DNA of 64,000 nucleotides from NCBI RefSeq assembly GCF_040939125.1, contig NZ_CP162495.1, forward strand, positions 1,178,001-1,242,000. The letters run 5' to 3'. The stretch is from Clostridium sp. BJN0013 (GTDB lineage: Bacteria; Bacillota; Clostridia; Clostridiales; Clostridiaceae). A program made the translations under genes and the position numbers. Numbering within the stretch: the stretch's first letter is position 1; every line of letters begins with the position of its first letter. The notes under the pieces were generated by a model. It was not told where the DNA came from. It saw only the letters and a list, made by a program, of their open reading frames with translations, and did not search any database. Positions 34,265-42,487 of the stretch are shown piece after piece.

Positions 34265-35017
34265 ATGCATAATAACCAAAATTCAGTTAGTATAAACTAT
34301 TATGTTAATGGTTTAAAACACAGTCATTGGGAAATTATTGAGGATAATTGCTTAGGTGATTTCATTGAGGATGATTCTTTGGATTGTTTTCATGAAAGAT
34401 ATTTAAATAATAATTGTTCACCTGTGTATCACAGAAACAATTATAACCCTAAATATAATTTCTGTAATATTTGTCCTCCAGGATTTGCTGGAATAAATGG
34501 GGATGAATATTGCATGGCAGGATTAAGAGCCGTTTTAGGGTATTTAAAAAATGTTGGAGCAACAGATATAATAGTTGAAACAATAGCTCCTGAACCAGCT
34601 GTAAACAATCAGAGTATAATCAGATTTTATCCTGATGCAAATAATATATATACAGCAGCACTAGCACAATTTTCAAATGGAGAAATTGTACCTATTTGTC
34701 AAATGGAGCTGATACAAAGCACTTTTTTAATTGGCAATTCTTACGATTTTAGGACCAGTACCCTAAAAGCTGCCTTAGATACAACTATTTCTGAGATTCC
34801 AAAGGGATATAAACAATGTTGTCAGGAACAATTAAGAATACTTTTTGCAAATAATATAGGAAATAGGGTTTCAAATATAGATACAAGTAGAAATAATGTA
34901 ATTTCAGGTGAAGGTAATATAGTTAGGGCAACAGGTGCAAATACAGTACTAATTAGTTTACCAGGGAATGATGGAGCTGCAGTGAATTTATGCTTTGTAT
35001 CTTCTGTGAGTTTTTGA
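34265..35017 (+). CDS. Protein of unknown function at the end of the glycosylation locus
   Basis: 250 residues from ATG 34265 (GGAGGAG upstream; an in-frame start at 34241 overlaps legF). The N-terminal third is Asn/Tyr/Cys-rich (YHRNNYNPKYNFCNICPPGF); the middle has CMAGLRAVLGYLKNVGATDI, PAVNNQSIIRFYPDANNIYT, and the end is Thr/Ser/Asn-rich with VLISLPGNDGAAVNLCFVSS. No signal peptide, membrane span or known domain is recognised. It follows legF by 16 bases, so it belongs to the locus. A structural surface or spore-coat protein is one guess; there is no direct evidence. Confidence 0.6.
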   Translation: MHNNQNSVSINYYVNGLKHSHWEIIEDNCLGDFIEDDSLDCFHERYLNNNCSPVYHRNNYNPKYNFCNICPPGFAGINGDEYCMAGLRAVLGYLKNVGATDIIVETIAPEPAVNNQSIIRFYPDANNIYTAALAQFSNGEIVPICQMELIQSTFLIGNSYDFRTSTLKAALDTTISEIPKGYKQCCQEQLRILFANNIGNRVSNIDTSRNNVISGEGNIVRATGANTVLISLPGNDGAAVNLCFVSSVSF

Positions 35018-35074
35018 ACTACAAATGTTTATTTAAATTTTATTCTTTTTAATATTTACTGATTTTAAATCAAA

Positions 35075-36487
35075 TTATAAAGAAAGATTTTTATTTTCAA
35101 ATTTTAAAGTAAATGACAAACAAAGGCCTACTAAAACTAATATTACTAAAACTAATGAGGCTGCTCTAAACCCGGTAGCCAAAGCAACTTCCTGTGAAGC
35201 TGAATTATTTAAGGCTTTCAGTTGAGAAGTTGACATAATACTTATAAATACTGATGAACCAATTGCAGCTGATATTTGTTGAAGAGTATTTAGTATAGCT
35301 ACACCATGTGGATAAGCTTTTTTTGGCAATTGATTAAGGGCTTTTGTTTGAGACGGTGACATTGTACTTCCAACCCCAATACATATTACTATATATATGA
35401 CTGTAATCTTTGCAAGAGATGTATCAATAGTTGAGCGTGATAAAATAAATAATGACACAAGAATTATAGTAAATCCTACTGGTATTAAAACCTTTGCCCC
35501 TAATTTATCATAAATTTTTCCACTTATAAGAGTTACAAATCCATTGGTAAGTGTTGCAGGAAGTAATACCATTGCAGACATGAAAGTTGTTGTTTTAAGT
35601 GCTCCTTGAAGAAACATAGGTAACATTACATTCATAGTAAATATTGTTATCATTGAAATCATGACAAGTGCTACACCAATTGAAAATAAAGGATATTTTA
35701 ATGTGCGTATTTCTAACATTGGTTCTTTTAATAATAATTGACGTTTACCAAATAAGAACAATGATATTATTCCAATAATAAATATTATACCAATCATCTT
35801 CATATTTCCACCACCACTAAAACTACTTAGGCCATATATGATTCCTCCAAATCCAATAGTTGACAGTATAATTGATATAATATCAATTTTGGGCTTTGTA
35901 AGAGTTGATACAGTAACTAAATAAATATATCCAAGTATCATAGATAGTAGTATAAGTGGAATTAATATTATAAATAATGCATGCCAGCTAAAAAATTGTA
36001 ATATAAGCCCTGAAATTGTTGGTCCAAGTGCTGGTCCAAGTTGAATTACACAGACACATATACCCATTGCTGAGCCCCGTTTTTCTGGTAGTGTTACAAG
36101 TAATATTGTATTCATCATAATAGGAATCATCATTCCAGTTGCTGAAGCTTGTAATATTCTTGAAATAAGTAATATTGTAAAAGTTTTAGAACAAGCTGCA
36201 CATATTGTTCCAATCAAAAGTATGGTCATAGCTCCTAAATACAGTTTTTTTGTTTCAAAGGATTGGATTAAAAAAGCTGTAACTGGTACCATAATTGATA
36301 CAACTATCATGTATGCAGTAACTAACCATTGTATTGTTCCTGCTGTAACATTCATTTCCTCCATAAGAATATTTAATGCAACATTTAATATAGTTTCATT
36401 AAATAATGCTATAAATGCACTAAATGCCAATACTGCTAGAATTGCCTTTATATTGATTTTTGTTTTGGATTTTATTATTTTTTCCAT
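35075..36487 (-). CDS. MFS multidrug exporter, DHA2 (EmrB/QacA) type
   Basis: 470 residues, 13-14 predicted spans. Seen: ILAVLAFSAFIALFNETILN (motif D1-like), WLVTAYMIVVSIMVPVTAFL, SRILQASATGMMIPIMMNTI, and the drug-antiporter motif C GPALGPTISG. This is a proton-driven drug efflux pump of the cytoplasmic membrane. GAGGAG precedes the ATG at 36487. The leader holds a promoter and an immediate terminator hairpin (36535-36585), so expression is probably controlled by attenuation. Transcribed against the glycosylation locus; the two stop codons are ~58 bases apart. Confidence 0.92.
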   Translation of the reverse strand: MEKIIKSKTKINIKAILAVLAFSAFIALFNETILNVALNILMEEMNVTAGTIQWLVTAYMIVVSIMVPVTAFLIQSFETKKLYLGAMTILLIGTICAACSKTFTILLISRILQASATGMMIPIMMNTILLVTLPEKRGSAMGICVCVIQLGPALGPTISGLILQFFSWHALFIILIPLILLSMILGYIYLVTVSTLTKPKIDIISIILSTIGFGGIIYGLSSFSGGGNMKMIGIIFIIGIISLFLFGKRQLLLKEPMLEIRTLKYPLFSIGVALVMISMITIFTMNVMLPMFLQGALKTTTFMSAMVLLPATLTNGFVTLISGKIYDKLGAKVLIPVGFTIILVSLFILSRSTIDTSLAKITVIYIVICIGVGSTMSPSQTKALNQLPKKAYPHGVAILNTLQQISAAIGSSVFISIMSTSQLKALNNSASQEVALATGFRAASLVLVILVLVGLCLSFTLKFENKNLSL

Positions 36488-36534
36488 TGAGTTTTCTCCT
36501 CTTTATTAGATTAGTCCATATATAGTTGATCTTC

Positions 36535-36585
36535 AAAAAAAGCGAGTAGCTTTGACAACTGGACTTACGTTATCAAAACTACTCG
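36535..36585 (-). terminator. Attenuator hairpin in the MFS leader
   Basis: Read on the minus strand, arms 36585-36569 and 36559-36543 (17 bp, two mismatches) form a stem followed by a run of U (36541-36535). It begins right after the promoter start and ends about 48 bases before the MFS start codon, so it can only be a leader terminator. Confidence 0.7.
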
Positions 36586-36595
36586 TTGTATAGAT

Positions 36596-36625
36596 ATTAT
36601 ACAATAATTATCAGAAATTTTGCAA
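36596..36625 (-). promoter_or_regulatory. Promoter of the MFS exporter
   Basis: Minus strand: -35 TTGCAA (36625-36620), 18-bp spacer, -10 TATAAT (36601-36596). The start point falls a few bases before the attenuator stem. Confidence 0.65.
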
Positions 36626-36779
36626 ATCATTTTTTCTTTTAATGAGCAGTCTACACAAAAGATACTGTACCTACTTCTTTTTACCACACTAGTTTGTTAA
36701 ATAGCAGTAATTATAAAATTAAATAAGTTATCATTTTATAACATAATGTTTTTGCTGAAAAACAGAAAAAGATTGGATA

Positions 36780-36808
36780 TTGACTATCTTAATATTTTTT
36801 GCTATTAT
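36780..36808 (+). promoter_or_regulatory. Promoter of the guanidine riboswitch transcript
   Basis: -35 TTGACT (36780-36785), 17-bp spacer, -10 TATTAT (36803-36808), about 30 bases before the aptamer. Confidence 0.65.
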
Positions 36809-36842
36809 TTTAAAAATAAGAAATTTTAATAATTTAAAGTTT

Positions 36843-36938
36843 TATAGGGTTCTGCAGTTTGAAATTGATAAATTGCTCTGGTCCAAGATAAAACGCACAG
36901 TTTGCTGTGTCCACGGAAGGATAAAAGCCTGGGAGATA
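36843..36938 (+). promoter_or_regulatory. Guanidine-I (ykkC) riboswitch
   Basis: Conserved blocks in order: TATAGGGTTCTGC, CTGGTCCAAGA, AAAACGCACAG ... CTGTGTCCACGGAA, GGATAAAAGCCTGGGAGA. These are the ykkC (guanidine-I) signatures. The family senses guanidinium and switches on exporters. A terminator overlaps the last block and a gdx-type exporter remnant follows, which is the classic target. Confidence 0.92.
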
Positions 36939-36968
36939 TTTTACTATATCGTCTAGGGCTTTTTTATT
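36923..36968 (+). terminator. Terminator of the guanidine-I riboswitch
   Basis: AAAAGCCTGGGAGAT pairs with ATCGTCTAGGGCTTTT and is followed by more T (to 36970). The 5' arm is also the last conserved block of the aptamer, so ligand binding should prevent terminator formation. Confidence 0.85.
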
Positions 36969-36993
36969 TTAATTTTAGGGGAGGAGTAAAATT

Positions 36994-37101
36994 ATGAAAT
37001 GATTATTATTAATTGTAGCAGGGATTTTTGAAGTGTGTTGGGCTATAGGTTTGAAGTATTCACAAGAAAATTTAAAAGACAACATAGTAACTATTTTTTA
37101 A
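36994..37101 (+). pseudogene. gdx: gdx/sugE guanidinium exporter (SMR) remnant
   Basis: ATG 36994 with GGGGAGGAG upstream gives MK-stop-LLLIVAGIFEVCWAIGLKYS, then QENLKDNIVTIF and a stop. The first span of Gdx/SugE proteins with the essential Glu (GIFEVCWAIGLK) is plain, but there is a TGA at codon 3 and the last ~70 residues (three spans) are gone. The riboswitch above it is intact, so the switch may now act on the DUF1287 gene 37 bases downstream, or serve no purpose. Confidence 0.85.
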
Positions 37102-37137
37102 ATATGCTTTATAATAAAAGAAAGAAGGAGGCGAAAA

Positions 37138-37863
37138 ATGAGAAAAAAATTTTTTGTAATGTTCTTAGTTTTAATTTGTTTAATTGCTGTAAGTTTTAAA
37201 CTTTTTACGCACAAAAATGTGTTTTACAGCAAAAATACAACAAAGGTGAAAACTAAGAATACAGATGGTGAAAAAAAGAGTGAAACAATTGATGAAAAGT
37301 TAAATAAAAGAATAGTATTAATAAATTCAGACAAAGATAAAGATGGCATAAAGGATCAAAAAGATATAGTACTTGGAGCAAGAAAGGAAGCAGATAAAAA
37401 GGTAAAATATAAAGAGGGCTATTATATAGGTGGATATCCTCCAGAAAATGAAGGAGTATGTACTGACTTAGTATGGAGAGCTTTTAAAGATGCAGGGTAT
37501 AATCTAAAAGATATGGTAGATGAGGATATAAGAAATTATCCTGGTGATTATGAGAAAATTGAGGGTCAGCCAGATCCCAATATAGATTTTAGAAGGGTGG
37601 CTAATCTTTATGTTTATTTTAAAAAATATGCAGCCAGTATTACTACTGAGTTGAAACCTAATGATATAGAGAATTTAAAGGAATGGCAGCCAGGAGATAT
37701 TGTAACCTTTGAGCACAGTGAACATATAGCTATAGTTTCTGATAAAAGGAGAGCAGATGGTATTCCATACATAATACATAATTCACCACCTTATGCTAGA
37801 GAAGGTGATGAAATTATGTATTGGATGCCTAGAATAACAGGTCATTTTAGATTCCCGAAATAA
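37138..37863 (+). CDS. DUF1287 exported protein
   Basis: 241 residues. N-terminal signal/anchor (KKFFVMFLVLICLIAVSFKLF), a Lys/Thr-rich linker, then the DUF1287 domain: GGYPPENEGVCTDLVWRAFK, DAGYNLKDMVDEDI, DFRRVANLYVYFKKYA, LKEWQPGDIVTF, HIAIVSDKR, IIHNSPPYAREGDE. The Cys in GVCTDLVWRAF and His in EHIAIV resemble an NlpC/P60-like Cys-His pair, so a cell-wall hydrolase is possible, but the family is uncharacterised. RBS AAGGAGG. It could be read from the guanidine-riboswitch transcript. Confidence 0.85.
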   Translation: MRKKFFVMFLVLICLIAVSFKLFTHKNVFYSKNTTKVKTKNTDGEKKSETIDEKLNKRIVLINSDKDKDGIKDQKDIVLGARKEADKKVKYKEGYYIGGYPPENEGVCTDLVWRAFKDAGYNLKDMVDEDIRNYPGDYEKIEGQPDPNIDFRRVANLYVYFKKYAASITTELKPNDIENLKEWQPGDIVTFEHSEHIAIVSDKRRADGIPYIIHNSPPYAREGDEIMYWMPRITGHFRFPK

Positions 37864-38028
37864 TAGCAAGATCAGAGAATATGCATAATTAAACTAGGGG
37901 ATTTGCCATCCTGAGTTTAATGCTAGCCAGATCGTTGTATGTCTAATGGATAGTTATCTCTCCATATAGTTTTCAGATAATGTATAATAGAGCAAAGAAA
38001 CAATAATACATACAAGGGGGCATCTAAT

Positions 38029-39744
38029 TTGAAAAACCATCATGAACTTGAAAAACTATTAATGTCTATAGATGGGCGTGGGTATTCTGCTTATAAAGAA
38101 ATAAAGGGAGCATATGATTTTGGAACTTATCAGCTTTTTGTTGACCATGTCCAGGCAGATCCATATGCTCCTCCATCTAAATCTCATATTGTAATTAACT
38201 GTGATATTACAGGCATTCCAAATGATCTGCTTGATTCCAAAGATAAAATAACAGCTGTTTCGGATTTTCTAACGAGAGTTTTCTGGAAGAATATCCAGCA
38301 CTTAAATAAGGGTATCAGTGGAATAGGGGGTAGTGGACTTTTGCTAATTGATCATTGTGGGCAAGAAATGCTTGAGAGGACAGCTGTTTTGATCAAAAAT
38401 AACCGTATTGAAGTGAGATTTGAAATCGGTCTGCCCGCTGTAGGAAGACGAGTTTTGGGTAAAGCTGCCAACCGTATCTTTCAGGAGATCCTTCCTAAGA
38501 TAGTAGACAGATCCCTGTTTTATAGAAATATTGATCAAAAAGCATTAAAAAATCAGGTAAATTTAATTATGGATCAAATGTATATTCGAAAGGAATTAGA
38601 GAGAAAGGGTCTTGTTGCTTTTATTGGTAATGGTTCCATTTTGCCAAGAGAAAGTGGTATATCAGATAAGCTTTTGTCTAAAGGCAAAATTCCATTTATA
38701 AGCCCGGAAAAATTTGAAATAGAAATTTCACTGCCTTATAATGGTAAAATCACAGGAATGGGAATACCCCGGGGAATAACTTTAATTGTAGGTGGAGGTT
38801 ATCATGGAAAATCTACATTGTTGAAGGCACTTGAACTTGGTGTATATAATCATATTCCCGGTGATGGCAGAGAATTTGTGATTACCAGGCAAGATGCAGT
38901 AAAAATTCGTGCTGAAGATGGACGAAATGTGGAAAAAGTTAATATTAGCACCTTTATCGGCAATTTGCCGGGAAATAAAGATACTTTTAAATTTTCTACG
39001 GAAAATGCCAGTGGAAGTACTTCTCAAGCAGCAAATGTTATGGAAGCTTTAGAAGTGGGGACATCACTTTTATTGATTGACGAGGATACCTCTGCTACCA
39101 ATTTTATGATACGAGATGGACGGATGCAAAAATTAGTTTCAAAAGATAAAGAACCCATAACACCTTTTATTGATAAGGTAAAATCATTATATGATGATAA
39201 TGGGGTTTCAACCATATTGATAGTTGGAGGTTCAGGGGATTATTTTGATGTGGCACACCAAATTATTATGATGGATGAATATGTGCCAAAGGATGTAACA
39301 AGTACTGCCAAAGAGATTGCAAATTCCCATGGATACATACGGGAACAAATCACAAATAGTAAATTTGGAGAAATTACACATAGGATTCCTTTAAAGGTGG
39401 GATTTTTAGGAACAGGGAAAGAAGATCGTATTAAGCCTAGAGGGAAATATAAGATTTCATATGGAAGAGAAATTATTGATCTTTCTGCTTTGGAACAATT
39501 AGTAGATGACAGCCAAACCAATTGCATTGCTGTAATGATTGATTTTTTGAGAAAACGTATATTGGACGATAGGGTATCTGTTTTTCAAGCTGTCAATAGA
39601 CTATATCAGCAGATAGAAAAATTTGGATTAGATTCTATTTCACCCTATACAGGTCATCCAGGTAATCTGGCACTGCCTAGGAAACATGAATTCTGTGCCG
39701 CTTTGAACCGTTACAGAGGATTAAGGGTAAAAATGTCAGAGTAA
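38029..39744 (+). CDS. Predicted ATPase of the ABC class (COG3044-like)
   Basis: 571 residues from TTG 38029 (AGGGGG upstream). Seen: LDRGY-like MSIDGRGYSAYKEIKGAYDF, DHVQADPYAPPSKSHI, a Walker A of form GGGYHGKSTLL, SGSTSQAANVMEALEVGTSL and Walker B LLLIDEDTSATNFMIRD, then TILIVGGSGDYFDVAHQIIM. No membrane domain: it is a soluble ABC-class ATPase, a widespread family of unknown role. Likely monocistronic. A repeat copy starts at its very stop codon (TAA 39742-39744). Confidence 0.88.
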   Translation: MKNHHELEKLLMSIDGRGYSAYKEIKGAYDFGTYQLFVDHVQADPYAPPSKSHIVINCDITGIPNDLLDSKDKITAVSDFLTRVFWKNIQHLNKGISGIGGSGLLLIDHCGQEMLERTAVLIKNNRIEVRFEIGLPAVGRRVLGKAANRIFQEILPKIVDRSLFYRNIDQKALKNQVNLIMDQMYIRKELERKGLVAFIGNGSILPRESGISDKLLSKGKIPFISPEKFEIEISLPYNGKITGMGIPRGITLIVGGGYHGKSTLLKALELGVYNHIPGDGREFVITRQDAVKIRAEDGRNVEKVNISTFIGNLPGNKDTFKFSTENASGSTSQAANVMEALEVGTSLLLIDEDTSATNFMIRDGRMQKLVSKDKEPITPFIDKVKSLYDDNGVSTILIVGGSGDYFDVAHQIIMMDEYVPKDVTSTAKEIANSHGYIREQITNSKFGEITHRIPLKVGFLGTGKEDRIKPRGKYKISYGREIIDLSALEQLVDDSQTNCIAVMIDFLRKRILDDRVSVFQAVNRLYQQIEKFGLDSISPYTGHPGNLALPRKHEFCAALNRYRGLRVKMSE

Positions 39745-39944
39745 TCAAGTGATTCTTAGGCTCAGGTGGAGTTTGCTCATAAGGAATACCTTTCTCCACC
39801 TGAACCTTATTAACAGTATTCTTAGTGTCTTTAGCACTTAGAATACATTATCCTTTAGGGGAATAACTTATCCAGGGGCGCAGCAGTGCTTATCCCCCAT
39901 TTTAAAGAAGATGGGGGTGTTAGCAATGGTAGCCTTCGGATAAA
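39744..39944 (+). repeat. Interspersed structured repeat, copy D (long form, 201 bp)
   Basis: Left end ATCAAGTGATTCTTAGG; first hairpin CTCAGGTGGAG...CTCCACCTGAACC; module GTATTCTTAGTG/GCACTTAGAATAC; AACTTATCC; AGTGCTTATCCCCCAT...ATGGGGGTGTTAGCA; right end GCCTTCGGATAAA. Same length and order as copy C. It begins at the last base of the ATPase stop codon. Confidence 0.9.
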
Positions 39945-39982
39945 AAATTAGTTTTAAAAATAAATGAAAGGTAGAGAAGATA

Positions 39983-41032
39983 ATGAATACACTTTTTACA
40001 CCACGTAAAATTAAAAATCTAGAAATAAAAAATAGAATTGTACTACCTCCTATGGTTTGTTTTAATTTTGCAGATAAGAATGGTTTTGTATCAAAGAAAA
40101 ATATATATCACTATGAAAGAATAGCTAAAAGCGGCACAGGATTAATAATTGTGGAAGCAGCAGCAGTTTCCGAAAATGGAAAAATATTTCCAGATCAGCT
40201 GGGAATTTGGTGTGATGATTATATAGAGGGATTGGGTAAAATAGCGCACATTTGTCATACATATAATGCAAAAGTTATTCTCCAGCTTCATCATGCAGGA
40301 CTTAAAGCCTCCAAGCTTGTTAATAAAGATACTATTACATCTTCTGATTATATTCATAGAAATATGTCTGCCAGGGCTATGACAAAGCATGAACTCCATT
40401 CAATACAACAGGATTTCATAAGTGCTGCCCTTAGAGCCCAAAAAGCTGGTTTTGATGGAGTTGAATTTCATGGAGCCCATTCCTATCTTATGACACAGTT
40501 TTTTTCAACTAAGATAAACAAGCGAGTGGATGAGTATGGCGGAAGCTTAGATAATAGATTGAGATTTACAATGGAGATTCTTCAAGGAGTTAAACAAAAG
40601 GTTGATGCTTCTTTTGTAGTTGGAATTCGGATGGGTTGTAATGAGAGTGATTTGGAAACCAGCATTAATATGGCAAAAAAATTTGAAGCTTCAGGTATGG
40701 ATTATATTCATGTTTCTACGGGATATGATAATACACCAATTAAAGAAGAAGTACCAAAAGATTTTCCCTGTAACTGGATTGTATATGGCGCAGCTAAAAT
40801 AAAAGAACAGGTAAATATACCTGTAATTGCAGTAAATTCAATTAAAACAAAAGAGCAGGCCAATTATTTAATTGATAATAATTTGGTGGATTTTGTTGCC
40901 ATAGGTAGAGCACAGCTTGCAGATCATGATTTTACAAGTCATATAAGAGAAGGAAAGAGTATTATTAAATGCTTAGGATGTAAACCCTGTAGGTGGTTCA
41001 CAAATGGAGATAATTGTCCAAGAAAATTTTAG
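39983..41032 (+). CDS. NADH:flavin oxidoreductase (old yellow enzyme family)
   Basis: 349 residues, TIM-barrel FMN domain: LFTPRKIKNLEIKNRIVLPP, QLHHAGLKASKLV, FDGVEFHGAHSYLMTQFFST, NKRVDEYGGSLDNRLRFTME, FVAIGRAQLADHDF. The protein ends with CLGCKPCRWFTNGDNC, a four-Cys cluster (C-x2-C-x2-C-x8-C) where larger homologues bind [4Fe-4S] before a second NADH domain; that second domain is absent here. Substrate unknown: enoates or enones are typical. RBS AAAGGTAGAG; single gene behind repeat D. Confidence 0.88.
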   Translation: MNTLFTPRKIKNLEIKNRIVLPPMVCFNFADKNGFVSKKNIYHYERIAKSGTGLIIVEAAAVSENGKIFPDQLGIWCDDYIEGLGKIAHICHTYNAKVILQLHHAGLKASKLVNKDTITSSDYIHRNMSARAMTKHELHSIQQDFISAALRAQKAGFDGVEFHGAHSYLMTQFFSTKINKRVDEYGGSLDNRLRFTMEILQGVKQKVDASFVVGIRMGCNESDLETSINMAKKFEASGMDYIHVSTGYDNTPIKEEVPKDFPCNWIVYGAAKIKEQVNIPVIAVNSIKTKEQANYLIDNNLVDFVAIGRAQLADHDFTSHIREGKSIIKCLGCKPCRWFTNGDNCPRKF

Positions 41033-41110
41033 TTTTTTAAATAAATCGGGTAAGTATTTTTAAATTAAATATACTATAAAGAGTAATTTATAAACAGAAG
41101 GTGAATTTTA

Positions 41111-42463
41111 ATGGAGTTTAAAAATAAATCATTATTTAAAATGAATGAAATTCAAATTTTAATATTGGGGTTTTTGTTAATAATTATAGTAGGTGCCATT
41201 TTACTATGGCTTCCTATATCTTCTGAAAATCATACATATACCAATTTTATAGATTCACTATTTGTAGCTACATCTGCAACCTGTGTAACAGGGCTTATAA
41301 CAGTGGATACAGGAACTCATTGGAACTATTTTGGAAAAACGGTAATTTTGGCTTTAATTCAGGTGGGCGGACTTGGATTTATGGCGTTTTCCACTCTTAT
41401 TGCGTTGATTTTAGGAAGAAAAATCACATTAAAGGAAAGACTGTTAATTCATGAGTCACTTAATTCTTTTAATATACAGGGGCTTGTAAAAATGTCAAAG
41501 AACATATTATTGTTTACTTTTTTAGTAGAAGCTGTAGGAGCAGTTGTTTTGTCTTCTCAGTTTGTTCCTCAATTTGGGCTTAGCAGAGGACTTTTTTATT
41601 CAATTTTTCACTCTGTGTCTGCATTCTGTAATGCTGGCATAGACTTAATTGGAGAGGGTAGAAGTTTAGTACCTTATTATAATAATTTTACAATAATATT
41701 TACTATAAGTATATTGATTATCATTGGAGGATTAGGATTTTATGTATGGCAGGAAATATATAATTTAAGTTTTAAGCATATAAAGAGACTTTCTCTTCAT
41801 TCAAAGGTTTGTATAACAATGGCTGTTGTACTTTTAGCCTCTGGAACCATATTGTTTTTTTTATTTGAATTTGACAATCCAGCTACTATGAAACATATGA
41901 CTTCAGGAGATAAGCTGTTATCTTCATTTTTTGCTTCAGTTTCAGCGAGAACTGCAGGATTTAATTCGATTTCCATTTCTGATATGAGTGAAAATAGTAA
42001 ATTTTTAACTATTGTATTTATGTTTATAGGTGGAGCTCCAGGCTCTACAGCAGGGGGGATAAAGACAACCACTGCAGCTTTAATTATAATGACAGCTGTA
42101 TCTGTAATAAAAGGCAGGCAGGAGACTGAAATTTATAAAAGAACCATAAAAAAAGATCTGGTATACAAAGCTATTGTGATATTTATAATTTATGTAATAT
42201 TAATTTCTATATCTTCTTTGATACTAGGTGTAACTGAGAAAAATAAATCCATGGAAACCATAATTTTTGAGTGTGTATCGGCTATTGGAACTTGTGGATT
42301 GAGTATTGGAATTACACCTAGTTTGAGTGCTATGGGAAAAATGATTATAATTATAACTATGTTTTTTGGGAGGTTAGGTGGTCTTACTGTAATATTATCC
42401 ATGATAAACAGGAAGATTCCTAAATCTATAAAATATCCCGAGGATAAAATATTAATTGGATAA
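41111..42463 (+). CDS. ktrB: Potassium uptake channel subunit KtrB/TrkH
   Basis: 450 residues with four repeated membrane-pore-membrane units. The selectivity-loop motifs are visible: TSATCVTGLITVDTG, SVSAFCNAGIDLIG, SVSARTAGFNSISI and SAIGTCGLSIGI. This is the membrane subunit of the Ktr/Trk potassium system. The next gene, 24 bases downstream, is its regulatory partner KtrA, so both are translated together. Length and motifs are complete. Confidence 0.93.
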   Translation: MEFKNKSLFKMNEIQILILGFLLIIIVGAILLWLPISSENHTYTNFIDSLFVATSATCVTGLITVDTGTHWNYFGKTVILALIQVGGLGFMAFSTLIALILGRKITLKERLLIHESLNSFNIQGLVKMSKNILLFTFLVEAVGAVVLSSQFVPQFGLSRGLFYSIFHSVSAFCNAGIDLIGEGRSLVPYYNNFTIIFTISILIIIGGLGFYVWQEIYNLSFKHIKRLSLHSKVCITMAVVLLASGTILFFLFEFDNPATMKHMTSGDKLLSSFFASVSARTAGFNSISISDMSENSKFLTIVFMFIGGAPGSTAGGIKTTTAALIIMTAVSVIKGRQETEIYKRTIKKDLVYKAIVIFIIYVILISISSLILGVTEKNKSMETIIFECVSAIGTCGLSIGITPSLSAMGKMIIIITMFFGRLGGLTVILSMINRKIPKSIKYPEDKILIG

Positions 42464-42487
42464 AATTTGAAAAACGGAGATGATCTT

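Noticed and set aside
36994-37101. Active gdx with an alternative start.
   Set aside because: Even ignoring the stop at codon 3 only one of four membrane spans is left.
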